Below are positions 27,476 through 36,294 of a DNA stretch of 42,394 nucleotides, one piece after another (position 1 is the first letter of the stretch; every line of letters begins with the position of its first letter). Origin of the DNA: Candidatus Trichofilum aggregatum. GTDB lineage: Bacteria; Chloroflexota; Anaerolineae; Promineifilales; Promineifilaceae. The stretch covers positions 1-42,394 of the forward strand of contig JADJUV010000177.1 of the NCBI GenBank assembly GCA_016716885.1, written 5' to 3'. The translations under genes and the position numbers were made by a program. The notes under the pieces are model-generated. The model saw only the letters and a program-made list of their open reading frames with translations. It made no database searches and was not told the DNA's origin.

Positions 27476-29107
27476 ATGACCCCAACCAAAATTGCTACCT
27501 GGAGTGAACTGCCCGACCGCCAACCCGCTTATGCCCTTGTGGCGAATGTGGACCTGGTCATTATTCGTTATGATGACGCCGTGTCGGTGCTGTATGGGCG
27601 CTGTGTCCACCGGGGGGCGCTCCTGGCTGATGGGCACATTGACGGGCAAAACCTGATTTGTGGCGTGCATGGCTGGGATTACCGGTATGACACGGGGGTG
27701 AGTGAGTACAACGAAGAAGAGACGCTGAACAAATTTACGGCCTGGGTGGACGCGGCCGCGGACGCTGTTTACGTAGATGAAGCGGAAGTCGCCGCCTGGC
27801 ACAACCGGCATCCCCAGGCGTACAACCGGGATAGTTATCTGGGGTTGTACCAGGATTTGCACGGCGGCCCGGACGAACCGCACAACAAATATATTCGCCA
27901 GTTAGCCAAAGACGGCCTGACCAAATTTGGGCATCACGGCAAGGTATCAGCGATGGGGGTGTCCCGGCTGGAACTGCCCACCTGGGACGACATCCAGATA
28001 CTCACGGCGCAACTGGCGACGCGGCCGCGACTCGACGATCACCCCGTCAGTACCGAACTCGTTATCGGGCCAAACGCCCAAAAGCCACTCCGTCTGGAGA
28101 TTCCCCTGTTTGTGAGTGACATGAGCTTTGGCGCGTTGAGCGAAGAGGCCAAAGTAGCCCTGGCACTGGGGGCCGAAATGGCCGGGACGGGCATCTGCTC
28201 CGGCGAAGGGGGCATGTTACCGGAAGAGCAGGCCGCCAACAGCCGCTATTTCTACGAACTGGCCTCGGCCAAATTTGGTTGGAGCCTGGACAAGGTGCAA
28301 AAAGTGCAGGCGTTCCACTTCAAGGGGGGGCAGGGGGCCAAAACGGGTACGGGTGGTCATCTGCCGGGGGCCAAAGTGGTGGGCAAGATCGCCCAGGTGC
28401 GGGGTCTGCCAGAAGGGCAATCGGCCATCAGCCCATCGGCGTTCCCCGATTTGATCACCGTGGCCGATTTTCAAGAGGTGGCGGCCCAGGTGCGCGAGAT
28501 TTCCGGCGGCATTCCGGTCGGGTTTAAGCTGTCGGCGCAACATATCGAAGCGGATATGGATTTTGCTCTGGCGGTGGGAGCGGATTACATCATTCTGGAT
28601 GGACGGGGTGGGGCGACGGGGGCGGCCCCGGAACTGTTCAAGAACAACATTTCGGTGCCGACGATGGTGGCGTTGGCACGGGCGCGGAAACATTTAAGGA
28701 GTTGCGGCCGCGAGGACATCACCCTCATCATCACCGGCGGTCTACGCACCGAGTCCGATTTCATCAAAGCGATGTGTCTGGGGGCCGATGGTGTCGCCAT
28801 TGCCAATTCCGCCTTGCAGGCCATCGGTTGCCTGGGGATGCGAGCCTGTCACACCAACAACTGCCCGGTCGGTATCGCCACCCAAAAACCCAACCTGCGT
28901 GCCCGCCTCATTGTGCAGGAATCAGCCAAACGGCTGGCCCGCTACCTGGAAGCCACCACCCACCTGATGCAGGTGATGGCCCGCGCCTGCGGCCACGATC
29001 ACCTCAACCAGTTCAACCTGAATGACATCACCACCTGGAAGCGGGACGTGGCCTATCTGACAGGGGTTCCGTATGCGGGGTTACGCCGTTGTGAGAGGGG
29101 GTTGTGA
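27476..29107 (+). CDS. Rieske domain fused to FMN-binding glutamate synthase-like domain
   Basis: An intact 543-residue fusion. Residues about 5-110 form a Rieske [2Fe-2S] domain with both ligand pairs: Cys43-x-His45 (CVHRG) and Cys62-x2-His65 (CGVHGW). Residues about 150-520 match the FMN-binding glutamate synthase domain: FVSDMSFGALSEEAK, GTGICSGEGGM, FHFKGGQGAKTGTGGHLPG, ILDGRGGATGAAP and IITGGLRTESDFIKAM. Then comes the cluster-binding Cys motif CLGMRACHTNNCPVGIATQ. There is no glutaminase domain and no small subunit nearby, so classic glutamate synthesis is unlikely. The fusion suggests electron transfer from the Rieske centre through the 3Fe-4S centre to FMN, on an unknown amino-acid or methylamine-type substrate. 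A strong RBS precedes the start. The stop abuts a low-quality block, so anything downstream is lost. Confidence 0.85.
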   Translation: MTPTKIATWSELPDRQPAYALVANVDLVIIRYDDAVSVLYGRCVHRGALLADGHIDGQNLICGVHGWDYRYDTGVSEYNEEETLNKFTAWVDAAADAVYVDEAEVAAWHNRHPQAYNRDSYLGLYQDLHGGPDEPHNKYIRQLAKDGLTKFGHHGKVSAMGVSRLELPTWDDIQILTAQLATRPRLDDHPVSTELVIGPNAQKPLRLEIPLFVSDMSFGALSEEAKVALALGAEMAGTGICSGEGGMLPEEQAANSRYFYELASAKFGWSLDKVQKVQAFHFKGGQGAKTGTGGHLPGAKVVGKIAQVRGLPEGQSAISPSAFPDLITVADFQEVAAQVREISGGIPVGFKLSAQHIEADMDFALAVGADYIILDGRGGATGAAPELFKNNISVPTMVALARARKHLRSCGREDITLIITGGLRTESDFIKAMCLGADGVAIANSALQAIGCLGMRACHTNNCPVGIATQKPNLRARLIVQESAKRLARYLEATTHLMQVMARACGHDHLNQFNLNDITTWKRDVAYLTGVPYAGLRRCERGL

Positions 29108-29661
<554 letters not shown>

Positions 29662-29901
29662 CTAATCACCTGTGATAGACGCCTCAGGCAAGGGTTTATT
29701 GTCACGAGTCACGCGAATCAAGAATCGCAAAGCCTCATTGACTGCCTCGGAATTGGGAAATAGTTCGGCGACATCCGGTGCTAACTGCACAAATGTTCCC
29801 CCAAACTCTGTTCGCGCCGGACCAACCCGCCTTACACGCAAACTCTTCAAATCGTATTCTGGACGAAGTTCATCTTCCCTTTCGTTGTTATCCTTCTTCA
29901 T
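29662..29901 (-). CDS. brnA: BrnA-like antitoxin
   Basis: A 79-residue protein starting MKKDNNEREDELRPEYDLKS and continuing RVGPARTEFGGTFVQLAPDV, FPNSEAVNEALRFLIRV. It matches the small antitoxins that follow BrnT-type toxins: a disordered charged N-terminus and a C-terminal ribbon-helix-helix-like segment. It would bind BrnT and the operon promoter. The ATG at 29901 overlaps the last codons of the toxin gene (stop at 29888-29890), the usual coupled order brnT-brnA. The sequence looks intact despite the corrupted block immediately downstream. Confidence 0.7.
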   Translation of the reverse strand: MKKDNNEREDELRPEYDLKSLRVRRVGPARTEFGGTFVQLAPDVAELFPNSEAVNEALRFLIRVTRDNKPLPEASITGD

Positions 29902-30163
29902 AAGCATCTTTCTCCGTTTGTGTTGCTTCTCTGGCACTAATCCCCCGCGCGCTACTGCGGCGTGTTGTGGAGGGAACCCCCAAGAGGGGTGGTTGTGGGG
30001 AGTGTGCGCGAAAGAGAAATCCCCGGCCCGGCGGCGGAATGGTCGGTCGTAGAAATCAACGTAAAGCGGGTCATCAAAGACAGTTTTGGCTTCCTCGAAT
30101 GAGACCCTGTGCTTTGCTAAATTAGTTCTGGCCTTGCCGCTATTCCTCGAATTCCATAGCCAT
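29888..30163 (-). CDS. brnT: BrnT-type ribonuclease toxin (frameshifted)
   Basis: A small RelE-fold toxin. Correct pieces are MAMEFE at the start (30163), then RTNLAKHRVSFEEAKTVFDDP and LYVDFYDRPF. The end, in another frame, is ISAREATQTEKDAYEEG. All are hallmarks of BrnT, which cleaves RNA and is neutralised by BrnA. Missing bases after MAMEFE (about 30136-30140) and indels in the segment around 29940-30050 disturb the frame. The middle contains CGGCGGAATGG-type G-rich text, suggesting the same consensus problem as the adjacent block. With an intact antitoxin beside it, the toxin is likely real in the organism. Confidence 0.65.
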
Positions 30164-30285
30164 AACCTGTGTTGATAACTCAAGTATAACATGAAAGAGG
30201 TAGTGCCATTGTATGGATGAATTATCAGAACTGAGTCGAACTTATGGAAACTCAAAACGCCTTTGCCCAACGTTGAAGCAAAGGC

Positions 30286-30754
30286 TCAAAGTGATTGGGT
30301 CAGGTAGTTTTTGAGTTTCTCGGCGTGAATGGCTCGTTGGTCGGCGGGCATAAACGCTCGTGGGGAGCCGTAAAACGCATCCCCCTGATAACGCGGCGTT
30401 ACGTGTTGATGATAATGCCACACATCCTGGCTCCCGCCTGGCTCATTATGCTGGCGGGTGGAGACACCATCGCAGGCGTAAACCACCTTCATCGCCAGGG
30501 CGATTTTTTGGGCTAACCGGTGAATTTTCTCGGCATAATGGCTGGGCAGATCGTAAATGTTCTCAAAATGTTCGTTGGGAACGATGATCACGTTGCCGTG
30601 GTTGTTGGGCCATTGGTGGGAGCCAATGAAAGCGGTGATGTACTCATCCTGGTAAATGATGTCGTTCGGCACAGAGAGAACGTGTTCGTTTTTGTGGTTC
30701 TCGGATGAGTGAACAGAATGGGCAGATGTAGTGGGCGGGAGCGTGGTTGTACAT
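30286..30754 (-). CDS. HIT-family hydrolase (one frameshift)
   Basis: A protein of about 155 residues in the histidine triad family, hydrolases or transferases acting on nucleotide phosphoesters such as AMP-lysine or diadenosine compounds. Active site: WHYHQHVTPR, the His-x-His-x-His triad. IIYQDEYITAFI and NVIIVPNEHFENIYDLP are family strands. I start at the ATG at 30754, which gives MYNHAPAHYICPFCSLIRE with the zinc-binding CPFC expected in this family. One indel around 30708 then joins it to ENHKNEHVLSV. A longer frame up to 30906 lacks family features. It lies downstream of nothing obvious, and a hairpin is found upstream at 30845. Confidence 0.8.
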
Positions 30755-30844
30755 AAATTAGCCTGTTTGCGATGGGCAAAATGACAATGCGGGGTTGATG
30801 GGGGGAACGCGGCCGCGACGGGGCATAACCATGTTTTGTGGGAA

Positions 30845-30873
30845 ACCAGACAGGTTTTTGGAACCTGTCTGGT
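30845..30873. terminator. Hairpin between M23 peptidase and HIT genes
   Basis: ACCAGACAGGTT (30845-30856) pairs perfectly with AACCTGTCTGGT (30862-30873), a 12-bp stem with a 5-base loop. It lies 40 bases after the stop of the M23 gene on the minus strand. There is no clean T-run on either side, so a terminator role is probable but not proven. Confidence 0.6.
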
Positions 30874-30912
30874 CTGCGTCCCGCGAATTATGAGTATACT
30901 TGCCACGTCATG

Positions 30913-32652
30913 TTATCGCCAGACCAACGGTAGAAACAAGTTGGAAATTTCTTCCATGACGAGCACGGTGACGGTTGCCGTGGCCTGGTCAACCGTTGTG
31001 CTTACCGTATAGGTAAAAACATCCGTGCCGAGGAAGCCTACGGTTGGTGTGTATAACAGATTGGCACTGAAGGCGCTGATGGAGCCATTATTGGATGTCC
31101 CTAAGGCCGTAATCGTAAGCGGATCACCATTCAAGGCTTCATCATTGTTGAGAACAGCAATGGTGACGGGGGTGTTGAGGGTGGTCAGGGCAAAATCATC
31201 ACGGGCGATGAGGGTTGTTGGCTCTATCAGCGTGAAGGGGGCATTGCTTTCGTCATAGGTGGTCGGGTCTATCACACTGATGACACGTATGGTGTAACCT
31301 GATCCTGGCGTTAATGTGGGCGACGGAACCCAACTATATTCGCCATCGCTGGGTGTGTTGCTGACAAGGGTCGCTGTGTATACCCCGTTATGATACAGGG
31401 CAATGTTCACTGCTCCACCTAAATTGTCACTCCAGGTGATGGTGTGGGGAAGCTGAATGGGCAATTCTTCGCCGCCATTGGGACTGCTTACGGCGACAGT
31501 TGTGGGCGCATTGACGTTGAAGAATGTCTCATAAACCTGCCCATTATAAGTCACTTCAAACCGCCAGGTTCCCGCCGGTTCACTGTTGGAAAAATTGACC
31601 GCCCAGCCATAGCTCCATGAGGAGTTAAACGGGTTGCCAGGGGCATATTGCGACGACTGGAAGACGGTTCCGTCGGGGCGATAAAGTTTGAGTTGGGTGG
31701 GCAGTGTGCCCTGGAAATCACGGTAATAGGTGTAAAAATAGATGTTGCCGGGAGTGGTGAAGCTATCTTCGAGGTTGGTAATGGTGGGCTGGCAGGGATC
31801 GGGTGAGCTGGGGGGAGCCGAATGGGTAGCGACTTTGTTCACGGCGGAATCAACGTAGGGGCGTTGGCTGGTCCACAAGGATTCTGGTTGGCTGTGGGGG
31901 CCAGCATAGGGGTCAATCCATTCGTTTGAGGAATAACTGCCGAACCGGGCCTCAAAATGCAGATGGGGGCCGCTGGAGTTGCCGGAACTGGCGACTAAGC
32001 CTAAATATTCCCCCTGAGTTACGGTTTCGCCGATGCCTTTGCTGGTGAGTGAGTTGTAACGCATGTGGCCGTAGATGGTCAGTCGGCCATCGGCATGAAC
32101 CAGGGCCACGTAGTTCCAGGGGTCGGCACTGCTGACATTGCAGTTGTGGTCGGTGGGGTCGGTATTGGATTTCAACAAAATCGTACCGTCCGCGGCCGCG
32201 ATCACCTCCACCGCCCCCGCATCCAATTTGTTCCAGCCGAAGGGGGAAAGGGCATAATCTGTGCCGCGATGACCATCATAGGTGCGCGTGCCGCCGTTGT
32301 AATCCAGCACCTGCCCACTGGTGGTGTTATGGTCGGAAAAAGCAGAGACGCGAAACCCCCCATAATCGGGCAAACCGGCGGCCAGGCGCAGGGGAAAGTT
32401 ATAGGTGACAGATGTGGTTGTGGTCGGGGGCAAGAGACCCGCATTTTTGAGTATAACCAGGTTCCGTTGGATCTCCTCCCACATCGCCTGCTCTTGGGCC
32501 GGAGACATTTCATCATGCACGGGATGCGACTCCTCAGCTTCCAACCCTACTGGTTGCGGTTGGGGCTGGCGAGCCAGGAGCGTGACCGTTGTCCCGATGA
32601 GTAAACTGGTTAGCCAAAAGGTACGGATAATAAAAGCAAGCCTATGGTTCAT
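30913..32652 (-). CDS. Secreted M23 metallopeptidase with Ig-like/cadherin-like C-terminus
   Basis: An intact 579-residue exported protein. It opens with a signal peptide (MNHRLAFIIRTFWLTSLLIG, cleavage soon after). The M23/LytM domain carries the zinc ligands: HRGTDY, a following GHM and HLHFE. It would cut peptidoglycan cross-links or similar peptides. The second half holds a domain with WRFEVTYNGQVYETFF, a PNGGEELPIQLPHTITW domain, and a cadherin-like VLNNDEALNGDPLTITAL block ending FTYTVSTTVDQATATVTV. The protein ends NLFLPLVWR, a short hydrophobic ending I associate with secreted Chloroflexota proteins. The start at 32652 fits the signal peptide. It is flanked by hairpins at both ends, consistent with a single-gene unit. 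Confidence 0.85.
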   Translation of the reverse strand: MNHRLAFIIRTFWLTSLLIGTTVTLLARQPQPQPVGLEAEESHPVHDEMSPAQEQAMWEEIQRNLVILKNAGLLPPTTTTSVTYNFPLRLAAGLPDYGGFRVSAFSDHNTTSGQVLDYNGGTRTYDGHRGTDYALSPFGWNKLDAGAVEVIAAADGTILLKSNTDPTDHNCNVSSADPWNYVALVHADGRLTIYGHMRYNSLTSKGIGETVTQGEYLGLVASSGNSSGPHLHFEARFGSYSSNEWIDPYAGPHSQPESLWTSQRPYVDSAVNKVATHSAPPSSPDPCQPTITNLEDSFTTPGNIYFYTYYRDFQGTLPTQLKLYRPDGTVFQSSQYAPGNPFNSSWSYGWAVNFSNSEPAGTWRFEVTYNGQVYETFFNVNAPTTVAVSSPNGGEELPIQLPHTITWSDNLGGAVNIALYHNGVYTATLVSNTPSDGEYSWVPSPTLTPGSGYTIRVISVIDPTTYDESNAPFTLIEPTTLIARDDFALTTLNTPVTIAVLNNDEALNGDPLTITALGTSNNGSISAFSANLLYTPTVGFLGTDVFTYTVSTTVDQATATVTVLVMEEISNLFLPLVWR

Positions 32653-32894
32653 TGTTTTTTGTCCTGTGGTGAGAGATGCACGGAGATGATAAAGGCTGTC
32701 ATGAAGGGCAATTTTGCCGCAATGATGCAAGCCGTTGCCAGGGTATTGGCGTTTAGAGCGAGAGGAGAGAGCAAGAGGTCATTACTCTGAAAACCCTCTG
32801 GCTCTGGCTCTGAACTCTAAACTCCGGCAGAGTAACATACCACTGTTAAATGAACGCATTTAGGGCATTAAAATAGCATTGATTAAGCAACAGG

Positions 32895-32919
32895 CCGGAT
32901 AGGACAACTGTCCTACCGG
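32895..32919. terminator. Small hairpin CCGGATAGGACA-TGTCCTACCGG
   Basis: A palindrome with about ten paired bases around ACT, followed on the plus strand by GGCTGGTTATTTT. It could terminate a plus-strand transcript or be another REP-like element. It lies at the left edge of the low-quality block at 32940. Confidence 0.5.
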
Positions 32920-32939
32920 GCTGGTTATTTTGTTGATAG

Positions 32940-33660
32940 CATTAAATTGGGGGAGGGCCACTTCATTTGCGGCGTTGGTGGAGTGCGGGGATTGACGCGT
33001 CCGGCCCGCTTATGCCCGGGTGGCTTGGGTCGGGGAGGTGGGGGGGCGCGTGCCCCCCCCTTCCGCGCGGGGGGCGCCGGCGTGGGGGGGGGGGGGTTTG
33101 GCCCGCCCGGGTTTCGTTTTTGCCGGGGCGTGGTTCGGTACGTTGGGGGCACGCTGCGGGGGGGGCTTTGGGGGGGGGCCTGTTAGGGGGTTGGCGGCGT
33201 ACTAGATGTACTGTAAAACAGGCCGGAAGGGGGATTATGCCGCGTTTGCGAAGTTGGGGGGGGGGGATCTGGTCTGTTTGCGCAGTTCGCGGCGGGCTGG
33301 TTTGCTGGCGGTGGGAAAGTAACGCCGTCCGCGCGCCGGTGGTGTTCGGCTCGGGGGGGGCGGGGAGGTCCGCTCCTGTGGCCCGTTGGCTCAGTGAGAT
33401 AAATCCACGCCCACCGGTCTCTCCCGGATTCCGGTCAGCGCCGCCGGGGGGTGCTTTGTTGCTGCCCAGGTCGACAGCGAGGGAGGTTGCCGAGCGGGCG
33501 GTCAAAGCCACGCCACGGGGGGCGCGGGCGCGGCGGCGGAGGGGGGGGCCGGGAGGGGCACCGGGCGGGGGGTGTCCGGCAGGGGCGGGGAACGGGGATG
33601 GTTTCCGGGGTACGTCGGTAAACCCATTGCGTGGGGGGGCGAACGCCCTAACCCCTCGAT
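32940..33660. other. Low-quality G-rich block
   Basis: G runs of 7-10 with short C runs interrupt plausible sequence, and readable islands such as 33205-33240 and 33440-33500 show no recognisable protein in any frame. It begins after the hairpin at 32895 and runs into the small coupled gene at 33780, whose 3' end it destroys. One gene or part of one may be hidden here. Confidence 0.7.
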
Positions 33661-33780
33661 CGCCTGCTCCAGTTCAATCAAATGTTCACAGGTCACATTC
33701 TGCCCTAATTCACGGTTAAGAAACAAACGGATGTCCAGACTCTCAATCCGTTCGTTTCCCGTTGATGTGTTCCTGTTCAC
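33640..33780 (-). CDS. Small protein coupled to homogentisate dioxygenase (3' end lost)
   Basis: A GTG start at 33780 overlaps the TGA of the homogentisate dioxygenase gene as GTGA (33777-33780), which decides the start. The first 44 residues look like real protein: NRNTSTGNERIESLDIRLF, then LNRELGQNVTCEHLIELEQA. After about 33650 the sequence falls into the G-rich block and the frame is no longer credible. I do not recognise the family. Its coupling suggests a role in, or co-regulation with, tyrosine breakdown. Confidence 0.5.
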
Positions 33781-34952
33781 TGTACGGCCTTAATCCCTGG
33801 CAACCAGCTCCGCGCATAGGCTGGGTCGTCCACTTCCAGGGCGTAGGTGGTGGGGTAGAGCGGTCGGAAGGTGTCTACCATGACCGCCAATTCTTCGGTG
33901 CGGGCCTTGCCAATGGAGCCTTCATACGTGCCCGGATGGGGGCCGTGGGGGATGCCGTTGGGGTGAATGGTGAACGAGGCCCGCTCAATCCCCTTGCGCG
34001 ACATGAAATCCCCGTCCACATAGTACAACACCTCGTCCGAATCCACGTTGGAGTGGTTGTACGGGGCGGGAATCGCCAGCGGGTGGTAATCAAACAGGCG
34101 TGGCACGAAGGAGCAGATGACAAAACCAGGGCCGTCGAAGGTCTGGTGGACGGGTGGCGGCTGATGGACGCGCCCGGTGATCGGCTCGAAGTCGGCGATG
34201 TTGAAGGCGTAAGGCCACAAATGCCCATCCCAGCCCACCACATCTAGCGGATGGTGGGTGTAGGTGAAGCGGGTGACAGCCCCGCGTGCTTTAACATGAA
34301 CGTGATATTCGCCCCGTTCATCATACGTTACCAGATGGTCAGGGGGGCGGATGTCCCGCTCGCAGTAGGGGCTGTGTTCCAGGAATTGGCCGTAGTTGTT
34401 GATGTACCGTTTGGGCGGATCAATGTGGCCGAACGATTCGATAAACAGCACCCGTTGTTCCACCCCTTCATCCGGCACAAAACGCCAGATGACGCCGGTG
34501 GGAATGACCAGGTAGTCGCCGGGGCCGTAGCGCAGGTTGCCGAATTGGGATTCCAGGACGCCTGTGCCGTCATGGATGAAGAGGGTGTCGTCTCCCTGGG
34601 CCTGTTTGTAGTAGTAGGACATGGCTTCGGTGGGGCGGGCCAGGTAGAGAACGACATCATTGTTGCCGAGCAGGGGCACGCGGCCGCGGACTAAATCCCC
34701 CCCCGCTTCCACTTTCGCTCCCTTCAGATGACGGGGTTGCAAAGGGCAATCCTTCACATAAGGAATCTCCACCTGCTCCACCAACGTCACCGATTCCACC
34801 GCCGTGGGCGGGTGAATGTGGTACAAGATGGACTGAATACCCGCAAAGCCATGAATGCCCATCACTTCCTCATGGTACAACGAGCCATCAGGTTGCCGGA
34901 ATTGCGTATGCCGCTTCCGGGCTATCTGTCCAAGTTTAGTGTAGTAAGTCAT
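33777..34952 (-). CDS. hmgA: Homogentisate 1,2-dioxygenase
   Basis: An intact 391-residue non-haem iron dioxygenase that opens the ring of homogentisate to maleylacetoacetate in tyrosine and phenylalanine breakdown. Family blocks are QFRQPDGSLYHEEVMGIHGF near the start, GDYLVIPTGVIWRF, YNHSNVDSDEVLYYVDGDF, and SFTIHPNGIPHGPHPGTYEG with the His-rich iron site region. The ATG at 34952 is preferred over the one at 34964 because TGGAG lies six bases before it. HPPD, which makes homogentisate, is the next gene upstream. No maleylacetoacetate isomerase or fumarylacetoacetase is seen. They may be elsewhere or behind the damaged block. Confidence 0.93.
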   Translation of the reverse strand: MTYYTKLGQIARKRHTQFRQPDGSLYHEEVMGIHGFAGIQSILYHIHPPTAVESVTLVEQVEIPYVKDCPLQPRHLKGAKVEAGGDLVRGRVPLLGNNDVVLYLARPTEAMSYYYKQAQGDDTLFIHDGTGVLESQFGNLRYGPGDYLVIPTGVIWRFVPDEGVEQRVLFIESFGHIDPPKRYINNYGQFLEHSPYCERDIRPPDHLVTYDERGEYHVHVKARGAVTRFTYTHHPLDVVGWDGHLWPYAFNIADFEPITGRVHQPPPVHQTFDGPGFVICSFVPRLFDYHPLAIPAPYNHSNVDSDEVLYYVDGDFMSRKGIERASFTIHPNGIPHGPHPGTYEGSIGKARTEELAVMVDTFRPLYPTTYALEVDDPAYARSWLPGIKAVQ

Positions 34953-34957
34953 CGTAA

Positions 34958-35035
34958 ACTCCATTTACGATTGACGATTGTAGATTTACGATTGGGGTTG
35001 TCGTCGTCAATCGTAAATCGCAAATCGTCAATCTC
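34958..35035. repeat. TTTACGATTGACGATT repeats in inverted arrangement
   Basis: TTTACGATTGACGATTGTAG and TTTACGATTGG (34965-34998) face AATCGTAAATCGCAAATCG and TCAATC (about 35008-35034). The arms are largely complementary and fold over GGGTTGTCGTCG. The array separates hpd from hmgA. Confidence 0.75.
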
Positions 35036-36150
35036 TTAAAGGTTGCCGCGCAGAGCTGTTCCCGTTCCAATGATTCAAAGAGGGCTTTGAAGTTACCCTT
35101 GCCGAAGCCGCGTGCGCCGTGCCGTTCGATGATTTCAAAGAACACCGTGGGGCGATCTTCCACCGGTTTGGTGAAAATCTGGAGCAAATACCCTTCGTCA
35201 TCCCGGTCAACCAGGACGCCCAGGTCGGCTAGTTGATCAATGGGTTCGTTAATCTTACCCACTCTGGCTTCCAGATCATCGTAGTAGGTCGTCGGTACGC
35301 GCAAAAACTCCACGCCGTTATCCCGTAGTTGGCTGACCGTTTCGATGATGTTGCCGGTAGAGCAGGCGATGTGCTGCACGCCTGGGCCGTAGTAGAAATC
35401 CAAATATTCTTGAATTTGTGATTTTTTCTTGCCCTCAGCCGGTTCGTTGATGGGGAATTTGATTTTGCCGTTGCCGTTCTGCATGACTTTGGACATGAGG
35501 GCGGAATATTCGGTGGAGATGTCCTGATCATCGAAGTGCATCAGTTGGCTGAACCCCATGGTTTCGGCGAAGAAGTTGACCCAACGGTTCATGGCCCCTA
35601 GCTCCACATTGCCGACCATGTGGTCGATGGCTGCCAAACCAACACCTTTGTGCCGGTCACGGGGGTCGTGCCGTTACTCTGACCATTCGGTGCGGCATAA
35701 ACCTGGGGCAAACGCGCCCCGATAGTGAGAGCGGTCCACGAACTTAATCAAAGTATCACCATAACAACGAATGGCCGAGAAGCGATAAACACCATGATCA
35801 TCTTCACTTTCGGTGGGTTTGATGGCGCCGGTGGCTCCGCGTTGCGTACTTTGTTGATACGCATCGGCGGCGTCCGGGACTTCCATGGCGATGATGCCCA
35901 CGCCGTCGCCGTGCAGGTATGTATGCCGGGCGATAGGATGATCCGGCGTCAGGGCGCAGGAGAGCACCAGGCGGATGTTGCCCTGTTCCATCACATACGA
36001 GGCCACCTCGCGGCTGCCCGTTTCCAGACCGGCGTAGGCGGTTTGGGTAAAACCAAACGCCGTGCGGTAAAAATGCGCCGCTTGTTTGGCGTTACCCACA
36101 TAAAATTCAACGTGATCCATTCCTTTGATGGGGAGAAAATCTTCAGACAT
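35036..36150 (-). CDS. hpd: 4-hydroxyphenylpyruvate dioxygenase (interrupted)
   Basis: A non-haem iron enzyme converting 4-hydroxyphenylpyruvate to homogentisate, with two VOC-type halves. The N-terminal half starts MSEDFLPIKGMDHVEFYVGN and ends RSHYRGAFAPG. The C-terminal half has the iron ligands in AAIDHMVGNVE (His), VQHIACSTGNI (His) and FFEIIERHGARGFG (Glu). An in-frame TAA (35671-35673) separates the halves. A nearby shifted reading gives GFMPHRMVR, so two compensating indels are more likely than a true stop. A second indel near 35055 restores the normal end RGNL at 35036. AAGGAG supports the start at 36150. It sits directly upstream of hmgA. Confidence 0.88.
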
Positions 36151-36167
36151 GGTGGGACTCCTTGAGA

Positions 36168-36294
36168 ATTGGGATAGGGGAACTTTGGGAACTCTGGGAA
36201 CTCTGGGAACTCTAGGAACTCTGGGGAACTCTGGGGAACTTCCTCTGAGTTCCCCTCAGTTCCCCTCAGTTCCTCTGAGTCCCTCTGAGTTCCC
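36168..36294. repeat. GAACTCTGG tandem repeats with complementary CTCAGTTCCC array
   Basis: GGGAACTCT units run six to seven times (36185-36240), then TCAGTTCCCC units run about five times (about 36245-36293). The second array is the near-complement of the first, so the region can fold into a long imperfect hairpin. It separates the deiodinase-like gene from hpd. Confidence 0.85.

Noticed and set aside
32967..33719. 250-codon Gly/Arg-rich open frame
   Set aside because: It is produced by G-run sequence without stops; composition and lack of motifs argue against a gene.
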